64,000 bases of DNA from Linyphia triangularis (GCA_963978545.1 OZ021726.1:33700459-33764458), one strand, 5' to 3'. Positions 32,619 through 46,505 are shown, counted from the first letter of the stretch. The notes: generated by a model not told the origin, from the letters alone. Program-made: numbers and translations.

Positions 32619-35600
32619 CATTATTTTATTCTCGAATCAAAATTTCATTCCTCAAAAAATTAATATGAAAAGTAAATGCTCATTGTTGTCATATCTGTCA
32701 TAAGTTTAATATGTCTTAAACAATTTGTTTTATCAGCATTGTATGACATATATAGACATACGTGCCGTCTTCATTGATCAGGCGGTGGATATTACCTACA
32801 GTTTGAAATTTGTGGTCACCAGTGATTTTTTTACGACCATTTAAAAAAGAATTCAATTTTCGATCACAGCTATATTTATTCACTACAGTTAATTTTTTTT
32901 TCTTCTTCCAAATCGGAACTATTGAACCAATTCTCAAAATTCATTTCAATATAAACACATTTCTATATTTTATCATCTACAAATTGTTGATAGTCAAAAA
33001 TCAAATTGCTTTTAAAATTTAAATCTGTTTGCTGACTTTAAAAATATGGATATCAATTTTTGAAATTAAGCTATAAATTTATAAAATATGGCTACTATTG
33101 ACCACAAATTTAGTAACCAATAATATTTACCATTTAAAAAAAAAAAATTGAATTCTAGTGTACACTTGGTATCAAAAAGGACACCGTACCAACTCGAAGC
33201 GTGCACACAGACACAATAACCAAATCTTCCCAAATCAACGCGGAAAAGGAGAAAGAAAAAAAAAATCGAACACAGAGCAACAGGTGTAAACGTCGCGCAG
33301 GTAACTAATGACTGTTGCCATTCAATCAAGAATAATAATAATAATAAATAAAAAAGCGTTTGGGGTGTGTGGCGTAGCCTTTATTGCTCTCAGCCGCATA
33401 CGTGACAACGCCCTTAACCCCCCCCCCCCTTCTTATTCCATCCCCCTTTTTTTTTTAATCAGCTTGCGCTCAAATTATTACGCATTAGTTTTGAGGCCAA
33501 TAAACCCTGCCTCTAATGAAGGATGTTTTAAAAAAAATCCTGCAGAGTCAGTCGCTCGTTACTACTGGTAGTTTCTTGGGTTCAACTTGTGAGTCGTGGT
33601 TCAGTGTTGGTTCGTCCCTGCTCAAGAAATTACAGGTCTTTCTGAGGGATTTTCAAAGCAGGTCCTGGGACTATGAATATATTAAACTGTGGAAAAGGTA
33701 CACTTATGGGAAAGTTGGAGAATTTTGAATCTAATTATGTAGTTTTTTTGTTGTTGCTCTTTATTTTCTTGTAAGCTCTAAGAAATGAAAGCAAAAGTTA
33801 GATTGTGACTGCAACTGTCACCTAAGATGCTGCTTCAGACACCGTTGCCAGACATAGTATTTTAATACTACGCTGTTGTTTTCCCCATACCTATAATGCG
33901 ACATAGTGCCTTTCTCAGTACTTTTAAAAGTGCAGGAAGTCTTAGTTTTTGAAGTACTACTGATATTTCAATAGGTGAAAATATTATTAAATATACTACG
34001 TCCAAAATGCCCTTGTGAATGTCATTTCCAGAAACAAAGCATATGCAAAATAGCAATATTTTATCACTGAACCAAAAGCCCTTGAAATTTGAATTGCTTT
34101 AGAAGTCGGTATCTAAGGTTTAATCCGTTATCTCTATTTGAAAGCCAAGAAGTTAACTTTGACTAGAGTTAGAAAGGAATATACTGTTTTGATCAAATTT
34201 TTAAAGCAATTCATGTTGAATGTTATGTAATCCTAATAAATTCCAAACTGATACATGACACTGACACATATCACAAATTATAAATTGACTTCTTTTCTCC
34301 ATTTCTGATTATTTCTTTCGGTTTTAATTTTCAGATGGAGTTTTGTGTTGAAACTCATCTCAAAGAGACATATTATTTGACATATCACACGTATCTGTAG
34401 TATTTGTGGTTTTGCATTGAATTGTTGACCTCAGACGCACAGACAAGGGCAGAGGTAGAGTCTTTAATCATTTCTCTGTATTAGAGTTTGTATAGTATAA
34501 TTTAAAATCTGAGAAAAATATAACAAATTCTAAAGAAAGAAAAATAAAAACGCATAAGGAAACGAGTTGAAATGGGGCAATAACTTTTACTAAAAGACTT
34601 TTAAAAAAAAATGTGTTGTGTATGGTACATCAAGTCTTAATACCAAACATGTACAATTCAGCGACATTTAACAAAGTGATATAAGACATAGGTATGTAAC
34701 GATTATAAAATAGTTTTAATGAATTTTAATGAACTTCTGATCGTAATTTTTGTTTGAATTGGTCTCGTAGACACCTTTTATTTGAAACATCGTACAGGCA
34801 GGCAACATTAAAGATTCTTTTTGAGAATAATAATCACACATAAACAAAGTCTTAGTTTCTCACTGGATTAGTAGAAGCTTAAATACAAAAATAAGGTACA
34901 TAAAAACTCAAATTTAAAGGTTGCTATAACAACTCTAAAACAAACTGGAAATATTTAGTCCTGGTGATACATTTACGCGTCATTTAAACGTGTAAATATT
35001 TAGGTTTGGCTCTAACTGCGTCAAATGGTACCCGTGTAACGGAAGAGTACCGTTTGAGCAATAAACAGAAATGTCACCAAGCTGGCGAATTCGGCGAAAC
35101 AGATGGCGAAAAAACTTGACACCGAACGTCCAAATTCGAGTCAGATATCTTGATCTGTATTTTTAAATTCAGTTTGTAAAAATTATGGGAAATCCATATC
35201 TCTAAAAAGATGTGAAATGCTAAATGAATGATGAAAATATAAATACGTTAAACGACACAAATTTACGTCAGTATTATAGTGTAATTGAAAGTTGTGCGAT
35301 GTTCCACTCCCCTAGTTTCTGAAAAAGTTAATATTAATATTTAGGGGAAAAAGTAACTACCGCAAACTCATTCTTGAACTGTTGAACTTTGTTCCTGCAA
35401 TTAATGTAAAGACAAGGTTTTCGTACATAACGACCGTGACTACACCTCATATTTACTTTTTTTAATACATAATTATTTAATTCGAAGAGAATGATTCATA
35501 GTTAAAGAGATAGAATTACATTTACTATTTTTTTGTCGTTTTATCTAATCTGTTTTATCTCAATTAGTTTTGTACGATGAAGCCAAATGATTTTCAAATT

Positions 35601-36239
35601 TAAATGCAATCCAGACAGGTGCTTGATTAATGACTAAGCAAGGAAGTCTGTCGATTAATTATCGAATTCGAATCGGGAAAGTCGTTCGCGCCAATACGGA
35701 ATCATTAAGAGAATGGTTCCCAGATAAATTAAGAAATCATTAATTGGAAAGTTATTTTCCTTCGCATAGATATTTGAAAAGGGAGGAGCTAGGAGAAGAG
35801 CGTAGCTAGTGAAACAATACTCTGGGAAATAGTATGGACTTGAACATATGAATGCGAGTTTTGTATTTTTTGAATGTATACATGGTATTATATTTAAAAA
35901 ATACTAACTGAAATACAAAAAATACAAACATAACAAAAAATACAACTGAATATATACATGGTATTAGATATAAATACGTCAAGAAAACGTTTTTGGTGCA
36001 TAACTAAAGATAAATTTTTAAGTAATTTTCAAACTCCCTCATGTTTTTAAACTCCACGCACATACACTTAATTAAATGTTTGTAATGTAGAAGCTGGATG
36101 TACGACTCAATATCTGAGCCTGAAACGGCAACCAGAGGTTTTTTGTGCTATCGCCGAAACTTTAAATTCTTACCTCATATCAAATGACTTAATTTTATTT
36201 CTTGATTTAGCTGTTACACATATGCATTTCTGTTGCCTT
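32619..36239. other. AT-rich noncoding DNA with an R1 3'-end fragment
   Basis: No gene recognised. 35250-35322 carries the R1 3' end (TATAGTGTAATTGAAAGTTG through CCACTCCCCTAG). C12 run at 33418-33429. The remainder shows nothing I can name. Confidence 0.5.
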
Positions 36240-37160
36240 CACCAAATACACTTCCTGGTGCTTCTGTTACCAATTTTGCATATCGCTCGGTAAGCTTGAC
36301 GGTGACAACGAAATTCAGAAATGTTTAACCATACATCCATGTCATTCATGTTCATGTCATTTGTAGAAAACCTTCAACATTCTGGCGTGGGATATTTCTC
36401 AGTGGTGGTGGGACAATTCTAGTGATGTTCTTCTAGTTTACAAGTTTATATAATCATCTGAAAAAGGATTTATTTCAGGCACTTTGAACTCTGTTTCTGT
36501 TAAATCCATTCCTGTAAGAAAACATATGCATGCAATTCACAGATATACCGTCCTTCATCTGTTATCGTTGAAATTGGCTGGTTTTCAGAATGTGCGTTAA
36601 AAGAATTCCTTTTAATTACCGTATCAAGATAAGATACCTCAGTGGTGATCATTTCCCAGATATGAAGTGAACCTTTTTGGCAAGATCATTTTGCTGTTGT
36701 GCTAAACCAAATTGATGCATGAACTTTAATGGTATATGAAGAAAATATTAATGTATTCTTTGACAGGTTCTCTAAGGCCATATGTAAAAAGTCATAATAA
36801 CCTCGATGCTATTGTAAGCCTTCTGGAATATAAGACGCATTACCTGGTTTCCTGTCTTCTAAGTCAGTGGTGTGGTACATGCTCTATTTGTACTACAGCA
36901 CAAATCGTACAGATGTACTTCAATAATTCGAGGAAATATAACTATTTTACATCGTATCGCTTTTCCTAAAACATTAAATTCGGTTGTCACCCCATTAAGT
37001 GTTTGTAGAATACGCAACGGGAGCTTATTAGTACTTGACATGCTAATCAAACACTGAAGTAGTCTTTCAATGGGATTTTCAAGTAACTTTACTGTACCTA
37101 CACTTGCTCCTATATTCACATTTGTGCCCGCAAATCCAACAGTTTGGAGATTTTTCAAGG
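36240..37160 (-). pseudogene. Relic of an uncharacterised arthropod transposon-type protein
   Basis: Minus-strand fragments occur in family order: VGFAGTNVNIGASVGTVKLL and NKLPLRILQTLNGVTT (36859-37158), FMHQFGLAQQQNDLAKKV near 36690, VIKRNSFNAHSENQPI and TDEGRYI near 36560-36630, then LTERYAKLVTEAPGSVFGEG near 36250-36300. I recall this pattern (GTxVNxG, then LPLRxL, then RNxxxAHxEN, then VKLVTEAxxxVCG) from repeated uncharacterised proteins in arthropod genomes, probably mobile-element encoded. Stops and frameshifts separate the pieces, so this is a dead copy. Family recognition is from memory and the name is unknown. Confidence 0.55.
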
Positions 37161-37393
37161 AAGCTTTATTCTGTGAACAGAAAGGAATTCCTTCTTTTAA
37201 TGAGTGGTAATATATGCATCTTGGAAACTGTGAAATACTTTCTATAGTTTGAGGAAAGCTTTAGAAGTTAGAATCAAAGTTATGTGTTATTTCTTGACCA
37301 TATTGGTGTAAAACATAAAACCGTTCTTTTATTTTCTTTTACTTGCTTCACTGCCGTATCTTTCATTCTACACACACACACCAAATAACGCAA

Positions 37394-38640
37394 TTAACTG
37401 ATGATCAATCGGAATATTACTAACATATGTCTTAGCACTCTGCATCTAATTTTACTGCTGTCGACGGATTTGTCATTTTCACGAATTATAAGGTAAGTGA
37501 CCCAAATACGGTCATCCCTAAGCCTTTTAATTATTCTTATTTTTGTTTCAACATATGAACTTTTAAAAATTGGTCGATGAATTTTCCTTGCAGTGAGTAA
37601 CAGAAAAAAAAATAAGAAGAATTGAATTAGAAACATCAGATAGTTGCAGTAATGGACAATGCTCATTTTGAGAGCCTATGCCAGTATTTGGAACCCTTAC
37701 ACCTATGAGCCCTCTTCAAAATTATGCACTTTAAGGAAAATAGACGTTCATGTCACGGATCAATTTTCAAAATTCGCGACAAGGCTATTTGAAAGATAAA
37801 GAACTTGTCTTAATTCACTGAATAGGGATTAGTGATCAAGGTAGAATCTCTTTAAATTAAAAGGACCCGCTTATGAATCAACTTCATAAAAACAATTCTT
37901 GCCATGTGCAACATCGCTTCATTGTTTTGCTACACCGTATCGAATTGCCAAAACTGAAGATTTTTTCACTCCTTCACCTCATTGACATTGCTTTACGGAT
38001 ACATATACTGTTATTTACATTCAAAATTAATTTTTTTTTACAACAGTGTCATAGGTGTACTGCCCATAATTGGATCGCCTATTGTACCGTCATCAAGATC
38101 TCCATTTCCATGAAAAAGGATTTTTATTTTCCACACACACATGATTAACGGGACAAGGCACAATCCACACAACAAACACGAAACATTTAAAATTTAAGAG
38201 AAACAAATATAGAGATATGAAGATTTAGCCATCTTTTCTTCTTCCAGTCCGAGTCGTCTTCTCCAAAACCAAAAAAGACACACCAAAACTCTCAGCAGCG
38301 CCATTCGGCGAGATAAAACTAAGTTCTTTGTGATGTTACACTATGTCCATCTTACTAATTAATATCTTGAAGAAGTGCACTTGCAAGTTTTGAAGCACTT
38401 CTGCAAGTACTCTGCGTCGATCACATTCTGAAGTACACATTTTCAAAGGAACTCTCATTTGCGTTCCCTGTGCACTTTGCTTTGTTGACGATGTTAGAGT
38501 TGATGAGGATGTTGGGGAAAAAATACATGTTGTCCCTGATATCCGAATTGGAGGTTTCATTTCACCAATGGGATTATACAGTTTTAGATTTTTCACTGTA
38601 CGTGGATGTTCTGTTGGTGTCGCTGTAGAAGTTAACGTAA
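37394..38640 (-). pseudogene. Possible N-terminal remains of the same relic
   Basis: Minus-strand frames at 38336-38640 (a Ser/Thr-rich stretch, FSPTSSSTLTSS, then RRRVLAEVLQNLQ) and 37394-37600 (KIRIIKRLRDDRIW) lie upstream and in the right orientation for the 36240-37160 relic. I cannot show that they belong to one gene. Confidence 0.3.
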
Positions 38641-39275
38641 AGAATGTGAATATGCGGAAATGGTCGACATTTTTTGTTCTCTTCTTTCAGATACACTCTT
38701 CTTCCTGGTAATTTCCTTCTGCACGTAAAAGTCAGTTACAAAATGCCCGCGGATTGTCATAAGACAAACTAAATTTCTCTAAAATTTACTTAGTTTGACT
38801 TGATAAAAATTATAGAATGTCTTCTCTTCCAGCACGATGTTGTGAAATTTAAGTTGAAAATTCGTTCGATGTAAATAATTATCAAATTATTAATCTATTT
38901 TAAAATTATTAATATATTAAAAATATTAATATATTAGGTTTATAAATGTATAAATAATTATGATATATAATTATAAAATAATTATAAAATAATTAACGTT
39001 AATCTAATTATTGATAATTGTTTACCATTTGTAGATAATTTATGTATGGTTTAGGAGGTCTAATGTAAAACCACATGATCAGAGTCTTTTAGGCAGCAGA
39101 AAAAAAATTAACTAGAGGTTCGAAATTTTGTACACTTCATTAAAACTATGAAATGTTATTTTACAAAATGCAGACATTTTGAAATCTCATTTTTTTTCCG
39201 CTCCATCCTAACATATATGTACTTCAGCAGCGTGGCATTCAGACTTAATCGGTTGTTTTGGTGTGTTGGTAGTAG
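38641..39275. other. Very AT-rich noncoding DNA
   Basis: 38860-39030 is almost pure A/T with ATAATTATAAAATAATT-type repeats. No gene. Confidence 0.5.
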
Positions 39276-39286
39276 GAAAACAAAAA

Positions 39287-39466
39287 CGATTGGTTGGTTG
39301 TTTTCAGATTATCTGGCACGGTCAGCAACACGAGGGCTATAATGCACCGAAACATTCGTCATTAGACAAGCCAACATACATTTACAAACACCCCTGCCAA
39401 CACGGGACTCGAACCCGCAACCTCGCGGTCTAGAAGCTAGCACGCTAACCACTATACCGTTTGGTC
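39287..39466 (-). mobile_element. tRNA-derived SINE, copy 2
   Basis: Same head, body and AACC tail as copy 1. Flanked by the 11-bp duplication GAAAACAAAAA (39276-39286 and 39467-39477). Confidence 0.85.
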
Positions 39467-39477
39467 GAAAACAAAAA

Positions 39478-40579
39478 TGAAAACTAAGGTGCTGATAAAA
39501 AGTCCCCGCCAAGTTGTCCATCTTTCCAGCTGTGAAGATTTATATGTGTAAAAAATACTCTAAAGTCCTCGCCAGTTTATCAATCTTTACTATTGTAAAG
39601 ATTCTAAACGTTTACAAAAAAATAAATCAAAGGTAAACTAATTTTTATTAACACCTGAGTTTTTTTTTTTAAAGATATTATCAATATTCTAAAAGATACG
39701 TCTAATACTTAGATCCGCACTAATTGAAAGCACAATAGTTCAAATCTACTCTGTCATCATCATTCATTAAAAGAGTTCAAAACCGAGGTACGTAAAACTA
39801 ACTTCTCTCCCCATTACCAAAGAAAGAAAGAAAACACATGACACAAATCCCGGTTTATATATTCTGAATAATCGAAGAAGATATATTTCAAAAGATCCAG
39901 GTTCATTTAAGATTTCTGTCGTATCAAGTGGAACGCAGTTCAGGAAGTACAAAAGTAGAGGGAGGCAGGGGTTGTGATTTAAAACTGATTGTTATTTAAA
40001 TTGTATTCCTCCCAGTCAAATCGAATTAAATTCAGTTTAGAGGTACTGTACCCTTTTTACGCGCACGCCCTGCAGGCTAACGAGACACTCGCATTCAGCC
40101 AGAGGAATGGGGATTGATTTTAATGAAAAGGAGGAATATAATATAATGAGACGACTCCAAAAGACTTTCAAAATGAACAAGGACAAGGAGGAAGCGACAC
40201 GGGACTCTTTTTTTTTTTTCACAACCGGTTTTCTTGACTTGTTAATCCCAGGTTTGCTGGCGGCCACTTCGTTCTCTATATCTCTATCACTCCGGCAGCA
40301 TTGCATCTATTGCCATTATTGTAATTAGCGTCGCTTTTAAAATAAAGCTCGCTGGGCTGTTGCTTCCTGTCTGATCACTTTCAAACATTGCTATCAAAAT
40401 TTTGCCTTTCTCGACCATTCAAACCTTATGATAAATAAACAAAAAAATTACCAAATTAAAAATATTTTGTACTATAAATCTCATATGCATTGCGAACTCA
40501 TATGTGCAATTGCATTTATTAAACGATTCTGAGCTAATATCGAGTTTTCATTGTGTTTCCGTGTCATTGACTAACTTTG
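39478..40579. other. Noncoding DNA, one unassigned small ORF
   Basis: An ATG-initiated plus-strand frame at 40107-40328 (charged start, then a T-run giving FFFF) has no recognised relatives and looks fortuitous. Confidence 0.4.
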
Positions 40580-41080
40580 GTTTTGCCTAAAAATTTCATA
40601 GAATGCATTATTATTTACAGCGAATCAATCTGCCAAGTTTCAGATCGATTGGATGACGACAAGTGTTTTAATTAGCCCTTCGAAGATTTCCTCCTCCACG
40701 AATAAAATAGAAGTTAATATAAAGAATTTAAAACTATCAAAATGGCAGATTTTCTGCAAACAAGTCATCAACCTAAACAAAGGAAGGTTTCGGTCATTAA
40801 AAATTATGCATGCTTGAATATGGCTTGGTTTCAGGATCTGGCGTAAGGTAATAGAAACGGGAAGATGCAATGGGAATGTATCTCCCTTAGGAATAAAAGC
40901 TGTCTTTTAATGACAAACTCCAAAACTTGATGGAAAGCATTGCCATTGGCAATAAGTCTAGCTGCCAAGTTTTAGGTCTATTGGATAACGGCAAGTGGGT
41001 TAATTAGCCCTCCGAAGATTTGGCCTCCACAAGCACACTCACAAACAAAATCGAAGTTATTATAAACGAATTAAAAAGAG
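40580..41080 (+). repeat. Divergent direct duplication
   Basis: Segments 40580-40740 and 40930-41080 share CTGCCAAGTTT, GGATGACGACAAGTG / GGATAACGGCAAGTG, TTAATTAGCCCT, CGAAGATTT and CGAAGTTAT-like stretches at about 345-bp spacing. Age and origin unknown. Confidence 0.6.
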
Positions 41081-41661
41081 GCTTGGATTACGTTTCTTTC
41101 CTACAAACTTCAGTACTTTATTATCGAGCCAAACAAGAATTTTAATACCAATAGATCTTGAGCCTCTAGTGAAATTGGCTGGGATAAGGTTTTTCCCCCG
41201 AATCTTTCCAACTGAGCTGCATTCCTCTCCCCCCCCCCCTTTTCCCCCCTTTCTATTTTTTTTTTTTTTTTATTATACATACTCAAAACATTCCGAAATT
41301 CCTGTTAGGTGAGCTAAAAAATGTTCTCGGAATTTTGTGTGTGTGTATAAATTACAGCCAGAACTGTGACGATAGTCCCACAGTTCATTAAAGTCAGATT
41401 AAAAAAATAATAAAAAAACAAAAAAAAACCACCACGACCATTGTTGGATTTTGTGGCCCATTTAATCCTTACACATCAATTAATTAATTTCTTATTTCTT
41501 AAATTCACAATTTCATATCATTTAATGGTATATTTTATTTTCGTGTAATAAAGATCAATTCTTATCATTTAATGGTATATCAATGGTTTTTCCAAGAATA
41601 GCTTAAGAATTCAAGAAAGGGACTCCTGGATTTGCCTCCAAAAAAAAAACAAAAAAAAAAT

Positions 41662-41841
41662 GACCAAACGGTATAGTGGTTAGCGTGCTAGCTTCTAGAC
41701 CTCGAGGTTGCGGGTTCGAGTCCCGTGTTAGGCATGAGTGTTTGTAAATGTATGTTGGCTTGTCTAATGACGAATGTTTCGGCGCATTATAGCCCTCGTG
41801 TTGCTGACGGCGCCAGATAATCTGAATACAACCAACCAACC
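41662..41841 (+). mobile_element. tRNA-derived SINE, copy 3
   Basis: Plus orientation: GACCAAACGGTATAGTGG head, GGGTTCGAGTCCC box, body, then AACCAACCAACC tail. An 11-bp duplication CCTGGATTTGC lies at 41625-41635 and 41840-41850. An A-rich stretch has accumulated between the left duplication and the head. Confidence 0.85.
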
Positions 41842-41959
41842 TGGATTTGCTATTTTGTCTCACTGCGTTGGTGTGTACTTAAAACTTTGTTATAAAGCGT
41901 TTTCTGTGATTTGACGCAGAATAGGTACTAAGCTAACCTTGAACTACGTTAACAGGGGT

Positions 41960-42643
41960 CAGTGGCGAACTGTGATTAAAAATGCAATTACAGCCGGAAA
42001 CATGCTTCCCCCCCACCACACACTTTTCACAATCATTCATGAACGCTAAGTCTTTATTCTTAATAATCTTTAATTCTCAAACTCAAATCAAAGTTTCCTT
42101 TCAATTTTTATAAAATGAATAAGATGAGAAAGAAAACACTTACTTGTTTTTTGAAAACCAAACAGATTCTCCTTTCTTTTAAACTTGCGAATCAGTCAAT
42201 GATGTCGTCATAAAATGACGTTGTTTTGGAAGCACACTCACCCCATCCACGCAGATTCTCATACGCTGAGCCAATCAGCTCATCGAATTCTCAAGGGCAG
42301 CCGAAGTTAGAATTAATTCCTGATCGGCAACACCGCTATTACATTGCGGGAAGGGAAGGCTTCTATTGCTTTCCATTTGTTACCATGGCAACGTAGCTGC
42401 CCGAAACACGTTTTTGGAACACACGACTGCTGTGCTTGTAGGAAGATCACCTTGATTGGAAGTGCTTTTTTTCCTCGTGAATTATTCAGGCAAGGAGATT
42501 GCCGTTTATCGGATTTTTTCCCCCACTTACCATAGAAATTGGACCTTCATTTTAGAAAATAATAAAATATATAGTTTTAGTTTTGAACTAATAAATTTAG
42601 ATGCAACCCGACTGTACCGGCTGTAGTGCACGAGCCGCCACTG
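41960..42643. mobile_element. hAT-like MITE, family 1, copy 2
   Basis: Termini CAGTGGCGAACTGTG and ...CACGAGCCGCCACTG are inverted repeats. The exact 8-bp duplication ACAGGGGT flanks it (41952-41959 and 42644-42651). 684 bp, no transposase, sequence-related to 31811-32618. Confidence 0.88.
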
Positions 42644-42651
42644 ACAGGGGT

Positions 42652-43570
42652 GTAGTGGGACCTAAAATCGCCCTAAAAATATTTGCATTTAATAAATATG
42701 AATCGCTGAATAATACAATTTAGATAATAATATTTTATAAAACAGTAACACATTTAAAAAGAACATTTTCATTGTATGACATAATTATGCATATGAATTA
42801 AGTTACTTCATTTCAAGGTAATAATAATTAGTTAAATAATTTTTGGGATTTCAATGTGTTTGGCTTTTAAAAAACCATTAAGGAAGACTTATATTAAAAA
42901 TGAAAAACATCGGGAATTATATTAAAATAAAAACTGCTATGCCGGACCAGCCCATTTTTTACAGACACTGACCATCCCGGTGTTTGCACTGGACAGCCCA
43001 ATGACCATTACTCCCTTGTACATCAACCAAGATTTAATGAACGTGGGAGGACCGCCATTAAAGAGTTAGAGTGGAAGTAGATTCTTGATCGAGAAACCTC
43101 AATTAGTCTAAAGCATTATAATAAGCTCGATCAAAATATTTCCCTAAAAATGTAGCTGGGATCTGCGTTATTTTTTTTTTAGTCTTGTGCTTTAAATTCA
43201 CTAGAAAAAACTGTCATTTTCTTGATGTCCAGGAAATAGTTCATATGTTGGTTCTTGGTTAAATGCGAGTTACAAATAGAGTAAAGTAAAAGTTTGATTC
43301 AAAGTTGATATTCTCGCACGATGTTCCTTGCTTAGCAATCTTATGTTTATTCAAATATATTTTTTTCCAAATTTATCTTTTCAATGGAAAAATAGCATAA
43401 CACTAAAGTTGCAATCTTTGAGAAGTACTAAAAGAATAAGAACATTTTAATAAGCAGTCAATACTACAAGTGTTGGTGCCTTCTCACCAGAATGACATTT
43501 TTATTTGTGAATATTATTAATAAGGCTGTAAATTTTTTGTTAATAAATCAAGCGATACAGAAATATCAAC
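42652..43570. other. AT-rich noncoding DNA
   Basis: No gene, repeat family or element end identified. Confidence 0.45.
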
Positions 43571-44311
43571 TTTTTTACTTTCAATTACCTATATGTAAAA
43601 TATAGGATAATGAAAGTATAGTATTCGGTAAAAAAAAAAAAGATTTTTTTTTGCATTTCTCCACATTTTGAAACATTCTGATCACAAAAGAGTGATCTAG
43701 AAAAAATGTCTGTCGGTGTGTGTGTATGTGGTCAGCATAACTCCCGAACAAATTGATCGACGATGTTTAAATTTGGTGTGCTGGTTGGTTTCCTACCATT
43801 AAGATTTTCGTCGAAATCGCGCATGAGCGTAAGATACCTGCCTTTGAAAAAATCAAGTTTTTCAGTAATTGCTAAAAAACGGCTCTAACGATTTTCTTCA
43901 AAATAGCTGTGTAATGCCTCTTAAGGTGTTCTAAACATCCCCACCTCCGAAATTCCAGTAAAAATGCTATAATGGCGTAAAAAGTTGAAAAACAAAAGCG
44001 TTCAACATAGAGTTCTCTTACCTTGAGTATACCGCATTAACGATCGTTTTCTCTTATCTCCTCAATTTCACTTATAATAAAGTATAATATAAGGATTAAC
44101 GAAAAGTATATCGCCAAAAGTCACCATTTTAGCGAAGTATTTTTTTTTTCTTTGCTCGTGTAAAAATTATAACCAAAAATGACGCCAAACTGGCCATTTT
44201 TATTCAAGTGAGAGAAAATAGGAAAATGGCAATATGTCCAAATTTTACTGCAATGACCAATGTTATGTATAGTGTAATTGAAAGTTGTGCGATGTTCCAC
44301 ACCCCCCCCCC
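43571..44311 (+). repeat. R1 repeat, copy d (near full length)
   Basis: ACTTTCAATTACCTATATG start, GGATAATGAAAGTA hairpin partner, GTGTAATTGAAAGTTGTGCG and CCACACCCC end. The terminal C run has expanded to about 10. Confidence 0.8.
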
Positions 44312-45036
44312 TTTTTTTTTCAAGTAGTAAGTTAGGAGTACCCCTTTACAAATAACAAGTAATAAGGAGAAATTAAAAGGACATGGAAGGAAGAGACGGT
44401 GTACCGCTTTTCCCCCTCTGCATTATAATACAAACATGATTCTTTACAGAAATTTAAATTTTCGCCACATTGCATTTTCGTATTACTTATTACAAGTTTT
44501 GTTTTCTAAATTATAACATACTAGCTGAATACCTGTGCATTTAAAGCACGCGATGGATCAATTGAGCGTTTAAAAAACTCTTAAAACTTTGAATTGATAA
44601 GAAGTGAAACTCAAATAGCTGGCACATTAAGGAACACTTTCAACTTTGTATTATTGAATTTAACAAAAAGGTATCTCTCTGAATAGAGACTTCATGCAAT
44701 TACCCATCAAAGCAGTATTGTTTTTAAGTAAACACGAGCTTGCATTCAGAGGCCAAAACGTGAAAGAAAGCTTTTTTAATCAAAACTACATAAAATTATT
44801 TGATTAGTTGTTCTTATTTTATAATGTTATGTTATAAATGTTATTATTTTATACAAATTGTAACGTAACTTCGGTTTGAGTATTAAAGAATTTACGTTCA
44901 TTAATAATTGTGAAAACTGTGGTTGTGGTTGGGTGGGAGGGGGCTGGGGTAAGAAAATCGCATATTTCATGCTGCACTAACATTTTCAACCACAGGCCAA
45001 CACTGTCATTATGCCCATATATCAAGCCTTTTATGA

Positions 45037-45148
45037 CTAAAATATTTCTCTATAAATTTGACAGCATAAAAATCTTTCTCTATAAATTTGACAGCATAAA
45101 AATCTTTCTTTATAAATTTAACAGCATAAAAATCTTGCTAAATTTTGA
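45037..45148 (+). repeat. 30-bp tandem repeat
   Basis: About 3.5 units of CTCTATAAATTTGACAGC plus ATAAAAATCTTT. The surrounding 44312-45810 is otherwise AT-rich with no gene recognised. Confidence 0.85.
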
Positions 45149-45810
45149 GTTTTTTTACTAACACAAATTTCGTAAATTTAGCGGAACTGACGACAGACAT
45201 TGAAAAACTTATCAGCAAATAAAAACTTCAAATCCAAGATCTCTATTTCAGCCAAGATATCAGCTTTCAGTAGAGTTACTACTCTTCCGGTAAGCTTTTA
45301 TAAGTTTTTATAGACTGTTTTCCAAGACTGTATTTTGCCACCTTCGCCGTAAATTAATAACTCATAATAATTAAAGAATTTTACGCACACATCCTGCAAA
45401 CGCACATTCGCCAAACTTTGCAAAAAGGGTTTTTTAAGTTATAGCACCGATAAAATTTAAAGTTTACAAGAAGGCATCATCACCTTCCTGAGTTATGTGT
45501 ATGTTTTCACTTTGGACTCCTTTATTCAAAACAGAACTTCTCCGAAATTCTAAAAATACGAAATTTTGAAATAATAAAACGTGTTCTGCCGCGCGTTGCA
45601 ACGCGAAACAAAGTGTGTTTCTTTTACCCCATTTTTTATAAATTGTTCTTCCTTTGTGTAAATTAAAAAATTAATACACGTGAATTATTTTTAATCACAT
45701 TTTGACTTGTCATATTAGAGAAATTTAGGCAAGGATAGGTATTTTTAATTTGGAGGTATATAGTATCATATTCCTCCTCATTTTTTTAAAATTAATGATT
45801 AGGTATATGA

Positions 45811-46505
45811 TTTTATTACTTTCAATTACCCATATGTATATATACAAAGGGTAATGAAAGTACAGCAATCGGTCAAAAAAAAAAATCTTTTTTTTTTGGC
45901 ATTTCTCTGGTACGTTTTGGAACATCCTGATTTCAAAAAAGTGATGTAGAAAAAATGTCTGTATGTGTGTATGTGTGTCTGTGGTCAGCATAACTCCCGA
46001 ACAAATTGCCCGACGATGTTCAAATTTGGTATGAGGGTTAGTGTTTGCCATGGAACCTACCATTAAGGTTTTCGTCAAAATCGCGAATGTGCATAAGGTA
46101 GCTGCCATTGAAAAAATCATGTTTTTCAATGATTACTAAAAAACGGCTATAACGATTTTGATAAAAAAAATCGCTGAGGTAATCCCTCTTAAGGTGTTCT
46201 AAACATCAAAACCTTCCAAATTCCCGTAAAAATGTTTTAATGGCGTAAAATGTTGAAAAATAAATGCTTTCAACACAAGAGTTTTCTTTCCTTAAGCATA
46301 CCTCATCAACGATCGTTTTTTCTTCTCCCCTCAGTTTCGCCGCTTATAATAAAGGATAATATAGGGATTATCGAAAAGTATATCAGCAAAATCACCATTT
46401 TGCATCACCATTTATTCTAAATCAAGAAAGAAAATATACAAACGACACAAATCCACGTCAGTATTATAGTGTAATTGAAAGTTGTGCGATGCTCCACACC
46501 CTTAG
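45811..46505 (+). repeat. R1 repeat, copy e (near full length)
   Basis: Best-preserved termini: CTTTCAATTACCC pairs with GGGTAATGAAAG 30 nt on as a 5' hairpin; the 3' end is GTGTAATTGAAAG...CCACACCCTTAG. A TGTG/TGTC microsatellite lies near 45960. Confidence 0.8.

Noticed and set aside
40107..40328. Small host gene
   Set aside because: Begins with ATG and a charged stretch, but runs through a T-run and has no splice, homology or composition support.
41662..41735. A functional tRNA gene
   Set aside because: Pol-III boxes are present but the acceptor and anticodon arms do not fold well, and the sequence recurs with a body, tail and target duplications, so it is a SINE head.
43571..44311. R1 as a Helitron
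   Set aside because: The CTAG 3' end is suggestive, but the hairpin near it is weak, the 5' end does not clearly start with TC after A, and no Rep/helicase is present.
45725..46129. 134-aa ORF and similar frames at 7776, 51904 and 60537
   Set aside because: They recur because they lie in R1 repeats; frames are short, interrupted and without domain features.
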